Assembly: GCA_016872715.1 (NCBI GenBank)
Contig: VGZD01000019.1
Span: 1 to 43,418, forward strand
Source of the DNA: Planctomycetota bacterium
GTDB taxonomy: Bacteria > Planctomycetota > UBA1135 > GCA-002686595
Direction: 5' to 3'
Length of the DNA: 43,418 bases
Below the pieces are notes generated by a model. The model saw nothing but the letters and a program-made list of their open reading frames with translations, was not told where the DNA came from and did no database searches. The first letter of the stretch is position 1. Each line of letters opens with the position of its first letter. Below, in pieces: positions 16,777 to 23,950 of the stretch. Made by a program: the position numbers and the translations under genes.

Positions 16777-18630
16777 ATGAACCCGACCCGAGAGCGCGAC
16801 GTCCAGTCCTTCGAGAGCGTGGTGATCCGCTTCGCCGGTGACTCCGGCGACGGCATGCAGATCACGGGAAACCAGTTCACCCACACCTCCGCCGTGATCG
16901 GCAACGACCTCGCGACGTTCCCCGACTACCCCGCCGAAATCCGCGCACCCGCCGGGACGCGCCCGGGCGTGTCGGGCTTCCAAGTGCGCTTCAGCTCGGC
17001 GGACATCCACACGCCGGGCGACCAACCCGACGTGCTCGTCGCGATGAATCCGGCGGCGTTGGTCGTCAACATCCGCGACCTCAAGCCGGGCGGCATCGCG
17101 CTGGTCAACACCGGCCAGTTCTCCGACTCCGACCTCAAGAAGGCCGGACTGACGAAGAGCCCGCTGACGGACGGGACGCTGGCGGGTTTCCGCGTGATCG
17201 AGATCGACATCAACAAGCGCGTGACCGAGGCGCTCAAGGGCACGACGCTGACGTCGAAAGAGGTGCAGCGCTGCAAGAACTTCTACACGCTCGGGTTGAT
17301 GTACTGGCTGTACAACCGACCGCTGGACACGACCATCAAGTGGCTCGAGGAGAAGTTCGCGAAGCTGCCCGCGCTCGCGGAGGCGAACAAGCTCGCGTTG
17401 CAGGCCGGTTACAACGCCGGCGACATCCACGAGCTGTTCCAAGGCCGCTATGAGGTGGCGCCGTGCTCGTCGATGCCGCCGGGCACGTACCGCAACATCA
17501 TGGGCAACGATGCGATCGCCATGGGGCTGGTCGCCGGCGCGCAGCTGGCTGGCTTGCAGCCGTTCCTCGGCTCCTATCCGATCACTCCGGCATCCGGCAT
17601 CCTCGAGGCGCTCGCCGCCTACAAGCACTACGGCGTGATCACGTTCCAAGCCGAGGACGAGATCGCGGCCATCTGCTCGGCGCTCGGCGCCGCGTACGCG
17701 GGCTGTCTGGGAATCACGACGACCTCCGGTCCGGGCGTCGCGCTCAAGACCGAGGCCATGGGCTTGGCGGTGTCGGTCGAGTTGCCGCTGGTGATCGTCA
17801 ACGTGCAGCGCGGCGGTCCGTCGACGGGCCTACCGACCAAGACCGAGCAAGCCGACCTGCTCCAGGCGATCTTCGGCCGCAACGGCGAGGCGCCGATTCC
17901 GGTCATCGCCGCGTCGACGCCCTCGGATGCCTTCGACGCGGCGGTCGAAGCCTGCCGCATCGCCGTGCAGTACATGACGCCGGTGATCCTGCTCAGCGAC
18001 GGGTACATCGCCAACGGCGCGGAGCCGTGGATGCTGCCGCGCGTCGAGGACTTGAAGCCCTTCCCCGTGAAGTTCGTCGAGCCCAATCCCGAGGGCGGGT
18101 TCCAGCCCTACGCGCGCGACGCGAAGCTCGCGCGGCCGTGGGCCAAGCCGGGCACGCAGGGGCTCGAGCACCGCGTCGGTGGACTCGAGAAGGCGCACCT
18201 GACGGGCAACATCAGCAACGACCCCGACAACCACGAATTCATGGTGCGCATGCGCCAGAACAAGGTGATGGGCATTCGCGAGTCGATTCCGACGCCCAAC
18301 GTGTTCGGCGATTCGACGGGCGACGTGCTCGTCGTGGGCTGGGGCTCGACGCGTGGCTCGATCACCAGCGCCGTCGAAGAGCTGCGCAAGAAGGGCCGCA
18401 AGGTCGGGAGCCTGCACCTGCGCCACGTCTGGCCGCTGCCCAAGGACCTCGACAAGATCATGGCCTGCTTCCGCTCCGTGCTCGTGCCGGAGATGAACTT
18501 GGGCCAGATGGCGCGCGTGCTGCGGTCGGAGTATCCGCAGCAGAACATCATCAGCTATCCCAAGGTTCAGGGGCAGCCGTTCCGCACGACCGAACTCGTC
18601 AAGAAGATCGAATCCCTGCTGGAGAAATGA
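16777..18630 (+). CDS. korA: 2-oxoacid:ferredoxin oxidoreductase, fused gamma-alpha subunit
   Basis: 617 residues from ATG 16777, preceded by a weak AAAGAAGAG ribosome site. The N-terminal 190 residues are the gamma domain (RFAGDSGDGMQITG). The alpha domain starts near residue 240 (MGNDAIAMG, then QPFLGSYPITPASGILE and TTTSGPGVALKTEAMGLAV), and a C-terminal transketolase-like domain ends the protein (VLVVGWGSTRGSI, LRHVWPLP). This gamma-alpha fusion pairs with a separate beta subunit in 2-oxoglutarate:ferredoxin oxidoreductases that decarboxylate 2-oxoglutarate to succinyl-CoA with ferredoxin reduction. Other 2-oxoacids are possible. The N-terminus has no ferredoxin domain and no ferredoxin gene adjoins. 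It forms a two-gene operon with korB. Confidence 0.93.
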   Translation: MNPTRERDVQSFESVVIRFAGDSGDGMQITGNQFTHTSAVIGNDLATFPDYPAEIRAPAGTRPGVSGFQVRFSSADIHTPGDQPDVLVAMNPAALVVNIRDLKPGGIALVNTGQFSDSDLKKAGLTKSPLTDGTLAGFRVIEIDINKRVTEALKGTTLTSKEVQRCKNFYTLGLMYWLYNRPLDTTIKWLEEKFAKLPALAEANKLALQAGYNAGDIHELFQGRYEVAPCSSMPPGTYRNIMGNDAIAMGLVAGAQLAGLQPFLGSYPITPASGILEALAAYKHYGVITFQAEDEIAAICSALGAAYAGCLGITTTSGPGVALKTEAMGLAVSVELPLVIVNVQRGGPSTGLPTKTEQADLLQAIFGRNGEAPIPVIAASTPSDAFDAAVEACRIAVQYMTPVILLSDGYIANGAEPWMLPRVEDLKPFPVKFVEPNPEGGFQPYARDAKLARPWAKPGTQGLEHRVGGLEKAHLTGNISNDPDNHEFMVRMRQNKVMGIRESIPTPNVFGDSTGDVLVVGWGSTRGSITSAVEELRKKGRKVGSLHLRHVWPLPKDLDKIMACFRSVLVPEMNLGQMARVLRSEYPQQNIISYPKVQGQPFRTTELVKKIESLLEK

Positions 18631-18632
18631 CC

Positions 18633-19631
18633 ATGGCCGAAGCACAAGCGCTGACCAAGAAGGACTTCAAGTCGGATCAGGACGTGCGTTGGTGCCCCGG
18701 CTGCGGGGACTACGCCATCCTCAACTGCGTGCAGGGGATCATGGCCTCGATCGGCGTGCCCAAGCACCAGATCTGCTTCGTGTCGGGCATCGGCTGCTCG
18801 AGCCGCTTCCCGTACTACATGAACACCTTCGGGTTCCACTCGATCCACGGCCGCGCGCCCGCGTTTGCGACCGGCATCAAGGCCGCGAACCCGGACTTGT
18901 CGGTGTGGATGGTGACCGGCGACGGCGACGGCCTGTCGATCGGCGGCAACCACATGGCGCACATCCTGCGCCGCAACGTCGACGTGAAGATCCTGCTGTT
19001 CAACAACGAGATCTACGGCCTGACCAAGGGCCAGTACTCGCCGACCTCGCCGCAGGGCCTCAAGACCAAGACCTCGCCGATGGGCTCGGTCGACCGTCCG
19101 ATGGATCCGGTGAGCTTCGCGCTCGGCTGCGGCGCCACGTTCGTCGCGCGCACGATCGACACGCACTTGAAGCACATGGAGCAGGTGCTGCTCGCCGCCG
19201 CGCACCACAAGGGCACGGCGTTCGTCGAGATCTACCAGAACTGCGTGATCTTCAACGACGGCGCGTTCGACGCGTTCGCCGAGAAGACCGTGCGCGACGA
19301 CAAGACCATCGACCTGCGCCCCGGCCAGCCGATGGTGTTCGGCAAGAGCCTCGACAAGGGCCTCAAGGTCGATGGCTGGGAGCCGCGCATCGTGACCGCC
19401 GCCGAGGCCGACGTGTGGCGTCCGGACACGCACTCGCCCGGCCCGGCCTTCGTGATGTCGCAGATGGACTCCAACCCCGCCATGCCGCGCCCGCTCGGCA
19501 TTTTCCGCGACGTGGCGGCGCCCATTTTCGACGCGGCGCTGCACGAGCAGATTCGGCGCGCCACGTCGACCAAGGGGCCCGGAACGCTCGAGAAGCTGCT
19601 CCACTCCGGCGAGACGTGGACCGTTCGCTGA
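18633..19631 (+). CDS. korB: 2-oxoacid:ferredoxin oxidoreductase, beta subunit
   Basis: 332 residues. Two in-frame ATGs exist: 18627 overlaps the korA stop (ATGA), while 18633 has GGAGAA (18621-18626) at a proper distance, so 18633 is preferred. WCPGCGDYAIL (C21, C24) supplies two of the cluster cysteines, with further ones at SGIGCSSR and elsewhere. The thiamine-diphosphate site is GDGDGLSIGGNH (96-107) with FNNEIYGLTKGQYSPTS (123-139). Length and motifs match KorB/OorB-type beta subunits, which bind TPP and one 4Fe-4S cluster. It functions with the preceding gamma-alpha chain. The 147 bases after it, up to the convergent kinase, hold a GC hairpin (19729-19743) but no T-run. Confidence 0.93.
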   Translation: MAEAQALTKKDFKSDQDVRWCPGCGDYAILNCVQGIMASIGVPKHQICFVSGIGCSSRFPYYMNTFGFHSIHGRAPAFATGIKAANPDLSVWMVTGDGDGLSIGGNHMAHILRRNVDVKILLFNNEIYGLTKGQYSPTSPQGLKTKTSPMGSVDRPMDPVSFALGCGATFVARTIDTHLKHMEQVLLAAAHHKGTAFVEIYQNCVIFNDGAFDAFAEKTVRDDKTIDLRPGQPMVFGKSLDKGLKVDGWEPRIVTAAEADVWRPDTHSPGPAFVMSQMDSNPAMPRPLGIFRDVAAPIFDAALHEQIRRATSTKGPGTLEKLLHSGETWTVR

Positions 19632-19778
19632 GCTGTTCGCAGGCTGCTCGCGCCCTCTGCGCCGGACCTGCGCTCGCGTGAGGTCGGTCGGCGCTCGGGC
19701 GCGCAAGACGGGGCGACTCGCGGACGAACGCGGGCGTCCCGCGGCTGGCGCGTGTTCGCTCTCGAGTGCGCTCCGCGC

Positions 19779-21626
19779 TCACGTGCCGCGGGACGAGTGC
19801 GCGTCGACGATCTCGCGCACCTTGCGCGCGAGCACACTCGGACTGAACGGCTTCTCGAGCAAGGCGACGCCTTCGCTCACGAATCCGTGCAGCGCGACGA
19901 CGTCGTCCGCGTAGCCCGAAACGAACAGCACCGGGAGCCCCGGATAGCGCTGGCGCACGGCTTCGGCGAGCATGCCGCCGTTCATGTGCGGCATGACGGC
20001 GTCGGTCACGAGGATCGTGGGGCGAACGACGCCCCGCGCGAGCTTGTCCAGCGCGCACTCGGCGGTCGAGCAGACGGTCACGGTGAAGCCCTCGTCCTCG
20101 AGGCCCTTGGCCATGAAGTCGCGCACAGGTTCGTCATCTTCGACGAGCAGCACATGCTCGCGGCGCGCGCTCGCCAACGGCGCGACCGGCTTGGCTTCCT
20201 GCGGCGGCGTGGCACAGGCCTCGACGAGCGGCCAGAACACCGAGAAGGTGGTGCCCCGGTCCAGCGCGCTGTGAACTTCGATCGTGCCGTGATTCTGCTC
20301 GATGGCACCGAGCACCACCGCGAGCCCCAAGCCCGTGCCCTTGCCGACCCCCTTGGTCGTGAAGAAGGGCTCGAAGATCTGCTGGCGCGTGGCGTCGTCC
20401 ATGCCGATGCCCGTGTCGCGCACGTCGATGCGGATGGCGGGCGCACCATCCGTGAGCGGGCTCTTCTCGCGCACGACGTGCGTCGACACGTGCAGCTCCT
20501 TGGCGCGACCTTCGGTGGCGTGCAACGCGTCGCGCGCGTTGAGGAAGAGGTTGCCGAGCACTTGGTCGAACTGTTGGCGATCGGCGAGCGCCGGTGTCGG
20601 TTCCGCGCAGGCCGCGAACTCCAGCCGGATCTCCTCGCCGATCAGTCGGCGGTACAGGCACAGCGAGTCTTCGATCAGCGCGTTCACCTGCACTGCCGAC
20701 GGTCGAATCACCTGCCTGCGGCTGAACGTCAGGAGTTGCTGCGTCAGCTCCTGCGCGCGCTGGCTCGCGGCGAGCACCTGCGCGAGCGAGTTCTTGTGTT
20801 TCTGCGCCAGCGCGCTGTCGAGCTGCATCAACTCCGCGTTTCCGCAGATCACCATCAGCATGTTGTTGAAGTCGTGCGCGACGCCGCCGGCGAGGCGACC
20901 GATCGACTCCAAGCGAGGCGACTGCGCGAGCGCGGGCGAGTGACGCGGCGTTCTGTCGGGCGCGACGTCGAGCGCGGCAGCCTGCTCGGTGATCAGGTGC
21001 AGCGGGCGCAGCATCTCTTGCTGCACGTCGACGTGGCTCGCGAACATGCGCAGCCCGCTCGCGCAGAGAGCGTCGCATTTCGATGCACACGCCTGCTCGC
21101 GCGTCGTCACGGCGGTGACGAGTGCGCGCAGCGGGCCGGTCTCCTCCCGACGGATCGCGGCGAGCATCACCGCGGCGACGTCGACGCCTTCGAAGCGCAG
21201 CTCGCGCAGCGCGTCGCCTTCGATTAGCGACGTGCGCCAGCTCGCGGGGTCTGCGAGCAACGTCGCCAGCGCGCGCAGCTCGTCTTCCGCCGTCGGTCGC
21301 GGCCCGTGCGCCGCGAGCACGCTCAGCCGCCCGCCGTGAAGCTCCACGGCCATGCACGACTCGCACTCGAACGTCTCGAACGCCGCCGTGACCACGTGCT
21401 CCCAAAAGGCCTGCTGATTCGTCGAAAGCGCGACGCGCTCGCTGAAGCGCACGATGGCATCGAGCACCTTGCGCTCGCGCTCGTGACGTTCGCGAACGAT
21501 GCTCAGTTCTTGCTGCGTCGAGCGCAGCAGGCTGACCGCACGCTGCAACTCCGCGTGCGCCGCCGTCGCGGACTCTTCGGCTCGCCGACCGTCCGGTGTG
21601 TTCGTGGTGGAGTGAGAGCCGTTCAT
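19779..21626 (-). CDS. Hybrid histidine kinase / response regulator with GAF-like sensor
   Basis: 615 residues, no membrane helices. Order: coiled coil (about 20-55), GAF-like region (about 60-205), HisKA with the H-box RLAGGVAHDFNNML (H251), HATPase with N-box (N363), DTGIGM (404-409) and GKGTGLGL (429-436), then a C-terminal receiver. The receiver has acidic pocket E496-D498, phospho-acceptor D542 in VTDAVMPHMNG, S570 and K592. All catalytic residues for autophosphorylation and internal phosphotransfer are present. There is no DNA-binding or enzymatic output, so the receiver probably modulates the kinase or passes phosphate on. Its ATG overlaps the TGA of a 39-codon ORF (ATGA), which suggests coupled translation from the promoter at 21789-21818. 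The sensed signal is unknown. Confidence 0.92.
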   Translation of the reverse strand: MNGSHSTTNTPDGRRAEESATAAHAELQRAVSLLRSTQQELSIVRERHERERKVLDAIVRFSERVALSTNQQAFWEHVVTAAFETFECESCMAVELHGGRLSVLAAHGPRPTAEDELRALATLLADPASWRTSLIEGDALRELRFEGVDVAAVMLAAIRREETGPLRALVTAVTTREQACASKCDALCASGLRMFASHVDVQQEMLRPLHLITEQAAALDVAPDRTPRHSPALAQSPRLESIGRLAGGVAHDFNNMLMVICGNAELMQLDSALAQKHKNSLAQVLAASQRAQELTQQLLTFSRRQVIRPSAVQVNALIEDSLCLYRRLIGEEIRLEFAACAEPTPALADRQQFDQVLGNLFLNARDALHATEGRAKELHVSTHVVREKSPLTDGAPAIRIDVRDTGIGMDDATRQQIFEPFFTTKGVGKGTGLGLAVVLGAIEQNHGTIEVHSALDRGTTFSVFWPLVEACATPPQEAKPVAPLASARREHVLLVEDDEPVRDFMAKGLEDEGFTVTVCSTAECALDKLARGVVRPTILVTDAVMPHMNGGMLAEAVRQRYPGLPVLFVSGYADDVVALHGFVSEGVALLEKPFSPSVLARKVREIVDAHSSRGT

Positions 21627-21742
21627 ACGCGCCGGATCCGGTGCAGCGGGGTGGGGTTGCCGCGGCCGAGCACGGCGAGGGCCTGCGCGACGACTTCGAG
21701 CGTTTGGAACGTGTAACTGCAGGTGGGCGTGGTGCGGGGCAT
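21623..21742 (-). CDS. 39-residue small ORF coupled to the histidine kinase
   Basis: ATG 21742 is preceded by GAGGA eight bases upstream on the minus strand, and its TGA overlaps the kinase ATG by four bases. The frame is open further to an ATG at 21805, but that start would lie upstream of the promoter candidate at 21789-21818. The product (starting MPRTTPTCSYTFQTLEVV) has no recognisable domain. It may be a real small protein, or a leader whose translation sets kinase expression. Confidence 0.5.
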   Translation of the reverse strand: MPRTTPTCSYTFQTLEVVAQALAVLGRGNPTPLHRIRRV

Positions 21743-21788
21743 CGGTGGGTCCTCGGGCGGTTGGAGCAGTTCAGAGTTGCAACGTTGA

Positions 21789-21818
21789 AATATTCCACAG
21801 ACCATTGCAACCCGTCAA
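21789..21818 (-). promoter_or_regulatory. Sigma70-like promoter candidate for the small ORF/kinase unit
   Basis: On the minus strand TTGACG (21813-21818) is followed after 18 bases by AATATT (21789-21794), in one of the few AT-rich patches of the window. A start near 21781 would leave a leader of about 40 bases before ATG 21742. The TTGCAAC heptamers at 21777-21783 and 21805-21811 flank the -10 box and could bind a regulator. Confidence 0.45.
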
Positions 21819-21918
21819 CTACAGCCCCTTCGGGACCGTCTGCGCACCGAGTGCCATTCCCAACATCAGGAATTGGGGTGGTCGCCGTAGCGAGCCCCGA
21901 CCGCCCGTGCTCGGCGCA

Positions 21919-21935
21919 GTTTCAAGACTTGAAAC
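21919..21935. promoter_or_regulatory. Perfect 17-bp palindrome, possible operator
   Basis: GTTTCAAGACTTGAAAC has 8-bp arms around one central base. It lies 28 bases after the GT39-like stop and about 100 bases upstream of the kinase promoter candidate. The single-base spacer suits a dimeric protein site better than an RNA hairpin, and no T-run follows. Confidence 0.4.
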
Positions 21936-21962
21936 GTCGTAGGGCCGACCGCGGACGTCGGC

Positions 21963-23636
21963 TCAGCGCAGGGCGAAGATCTCGATCACCGGACCGACGG
22001 TGCGAGCGCGCAGCACGCGCGCGGTGACGTGGGGCCAGTCGCGCGCCTCGACGTCCTGATCCCACAACTGATGCTCGCTGAAGCCCGGATCGGCGTCGGG
22101 CGAGAGGCGCGCGAGCGGCGTCGCGATGCGACGCAGAGACTCGACGATGCGCGCGCGCTCGGGGCTCTGGTGTGGATCGACCGTGTAGACCATGTAGTAG
22201 CCCGGCCCGTGGGAGCGCACGAACAGATCGAGCTCCGAATCGGTCTCGAGCGCGCCGAACTCGGGCTTCCCCGTGATCCAGTACAGCCGGTAGAGCGGGC
22301 CGACGCGCCGCTCGTCGGAGAGTCGATTCTGATAGCGCGACCAAGGGCTGAAGAGGGCCGCGCGTCCCTCGGGGTAGCGCAGGCTCTCGAGTGTGCGCAT
22401 CAGCGGCACGTCGAGTGGCGGCAGCACGAACACCGGCTGCGTCGCCGCATCGGTGACGTGCGTGCGGATCCAGCTCGCCGCGTCGTCGATCGTCGAGCCC
22501 TGAGCGCGCATCCACGACAGCTTCGTCGAGGCCGCGAGCGGGACGGCGAGCGCCGCGAGCGCGACGGCGGCCGCGGCGCGCGCACGACCCACGAGGCTCG
22601 CCACGCCCCACGCCGCGAACGTCGCGAGGTAGGGCAGCAGGGGCAGCAGGAAACGCTCGTAGGTCTGGTTGAAGAGCCCCGCTAGCAGCACGTACGGCGC
22701 GACGTAGGAGAGCACGACCAGCACGTCGCCGCGCTCGCTCGCGCGCGCGCCGCGGCGGCGCGCCCATGCGCCGAGCGCGAGCACCGTGAGCAAGGTCAGC
22801 ACCGGCTCGTAGTACCACAGCGTCCGTGCGAGCCGCAGGAAGCCCGTGCCATCGAACGGCAGGTCGCGCAGCACGCTCTGCGTCGCGTCATCTCCCGCCA
22901 TCGCCTGCTGCGCGGCCGCGTCGAAGTAGTACCAGTAGAAGACGCGGAAGGACGCGAGCGCCGCCACGCCCACGAGCAGGATGCGCCAGTCCATCCAGCG
23001 GCGGTCGCGGCGCGCGAGCTGGGCGACGAGAATCGGCGCGAGCACCGCGAGTCCGTTGTGCAGCGTCCCGACGGCGAGCGCGGTCCACGCCGCCGTGGCG
23101 AGGTACGGTGCCCAACCCGGAGCGGACCGCAACCACAGCGCGCTGGCGACCGCGCAGGTCGAGAACGCGATCACGGCGCCGTGAGCGCGCGCCTCCTGCG
23201 AGAAGAAGACGTGCAGCAGGCTCGTCGAGACCAGTGCGGCCGCGAACAGCGCCCAGGGCGGCTCGACGAAGCGTCGCGCGATGAAGAACGTCGCGGGCAC
23301 GATCAGCACGGAGAGCACGGCGACGAGCGTGCGCAGGTCGAGCCACACGCGCGCGGCGGCCTCGAGGTGCTCGTCGAGCGTGCGCGGTCCCTCAGGCGGC
23401 TCGAGCGTCGCATCGGAGAGCGGCGCGGCGGCGTGCGCGAGCAGCGACGGATACTGGCAGGCGCTGAGCGCGCGGTCGAGCTTGACCTCGCCCTCGCGCA
23501 GCATGCGCGCGTGGTCCGCGATGAACGTGTCGGCCTCCTTGAGGCACGGCACGCCGAAGCCGACTCCATAGAGGCGCACGGCGAGCGTCCACAGCGTCAG
23601 GGCGACGAGCGCCCACATCACGCGCGTGGGCTTCAT
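21963..23636 (-). CDS. GT39/ArnT-like polytopic membrane protein (copy 1)
   Basis: 557 residues with about ten hydrophobic helices, then a soluble C-terminal region (about 370-557). Layout matches the lipid-phosphate-sugar-dependent glycosyltransferase clan (GT39 PMT, ArnT). The first loop after helix 1 carries E34-A-D36, where that clan has its acidic catalytic motif. SLLHVFFSQEARAH and GDVLVVLSYVAPYVLLAG are further landmarks. A paralog of identical length (557) lies at 40515-42188 with the same acidic pair at the same positions and a matching FGP/VGP-(x)-EI end. It starts 6 bases after the 88-residue gene, so the two are co-transcribed. Donor and acceptor are unknown; sugar transfer to exported polymer, lipid or protein is inferred. 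Confidence 0.82.
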   Translation of the reverse strand: MKPTRVMWALVALTLWTLAVRLYGVGFGVPCLKEADTFIADHARMLREGEVKLDRALSACQYPSLLAHAAAPLSDATLEPPEGPRTLDEHLEAAARVWLDLRTLVAVLSVLIVPATFFIARRFVEPPWALFAAALVSTSLLHVFFSQEARAHGAVIAFSTCAVASALWLRSAPGWAPYLATAAWTALAVGTLHNGLAVLAPILVAQLARRDRRWMDWRILLVGVAALASFRVFYWYYFDAAAQQAMAGDDATQSVLRDLPFDGTGFLRLARTLWYYEPVLTLLTVLALGAWARRRGARASERGDVLVVLSYVAPYVLLAGLFNQTYERFLLPLLPYLATFAAWGVASLVGRARAAAAVALAALAVPLAASTKLSWMRAQGSTIDDAASWIRTHVTDAATQPVFVLPPLDVPLMRTLESLRYPEGRAALFSPWSRYQNRLSDERRVGPLYRLYWITGKPEFGALETDSELDLFVRSHGPGYYMVYTVDPHQSPERARIVESLRRIATPLARLSPDADPGFSEHQLWDQDVEARDWPHVTARVLRARTVGPVIEIFALR

Positions 23637-23642
23637 CGCGGC

Positions 23643-23909
23643 TTAGAGCTTCGCGATGTCTCGCAGCAGTCGCACGCGACTCACTTGCAACACGTCGACC
23701 TGCACATCGCGCTCTCGCACGTCGATGCCGTAGGTCGCCGTCTCGCGGATGTGCTGCTCGCGCGCGGCCGGATCGGCGATGTCGCGCACATCGCAGTCGT
23801 GCAGCAACGCGCTGAAGCCATTGGCGCTGTCGAAGCGGCCGATGTAGAGGCGACCCTTCGCGGTCTCGACCACGATGTTGATCCCGTGCGGGGCGTCTTG
23901 GATGTTCAT
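23643..23909 (-). CDS. 88-residue protein of unknown function
   Basis: ATG 23909 is the first plausible start: the frame continues far upstream but there antisense to the FG-GAP gene with low-complexity Arg composition. The protein is soluble and beta-rich (GINIVVETAKGRLYIGRF, VQVDVLQVSRVRLLRDI), without Cys motifs or a signal peptide; a small barrel is possible. It lies between the FG-GAP gene (41 bases) and the GT39-like gene (6 bases) on the same strand. I do not recognise the family. Confidence 0.65.
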   Translation of the reverse strand: MNIQDAPHGINIVVETAKGRLYIGRFDSANGFSALLHDCDVRDIADPAAREQHIRETATYGIDVRERDVQVDVLQVSRVRLLRDIAKL

Positions 23910-23950
23910 GTCGGGGCAGTCTATCCAGATGCCCGAGTCGAGCGGCGCGG

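Noticed and set aside
16155-16841. Two small plus-strand frames (16155-16424 and 16578-16841) as extra genes.
   Set aside because: Random-looking composition, no ribosome site, and the second overlaps the korA start.
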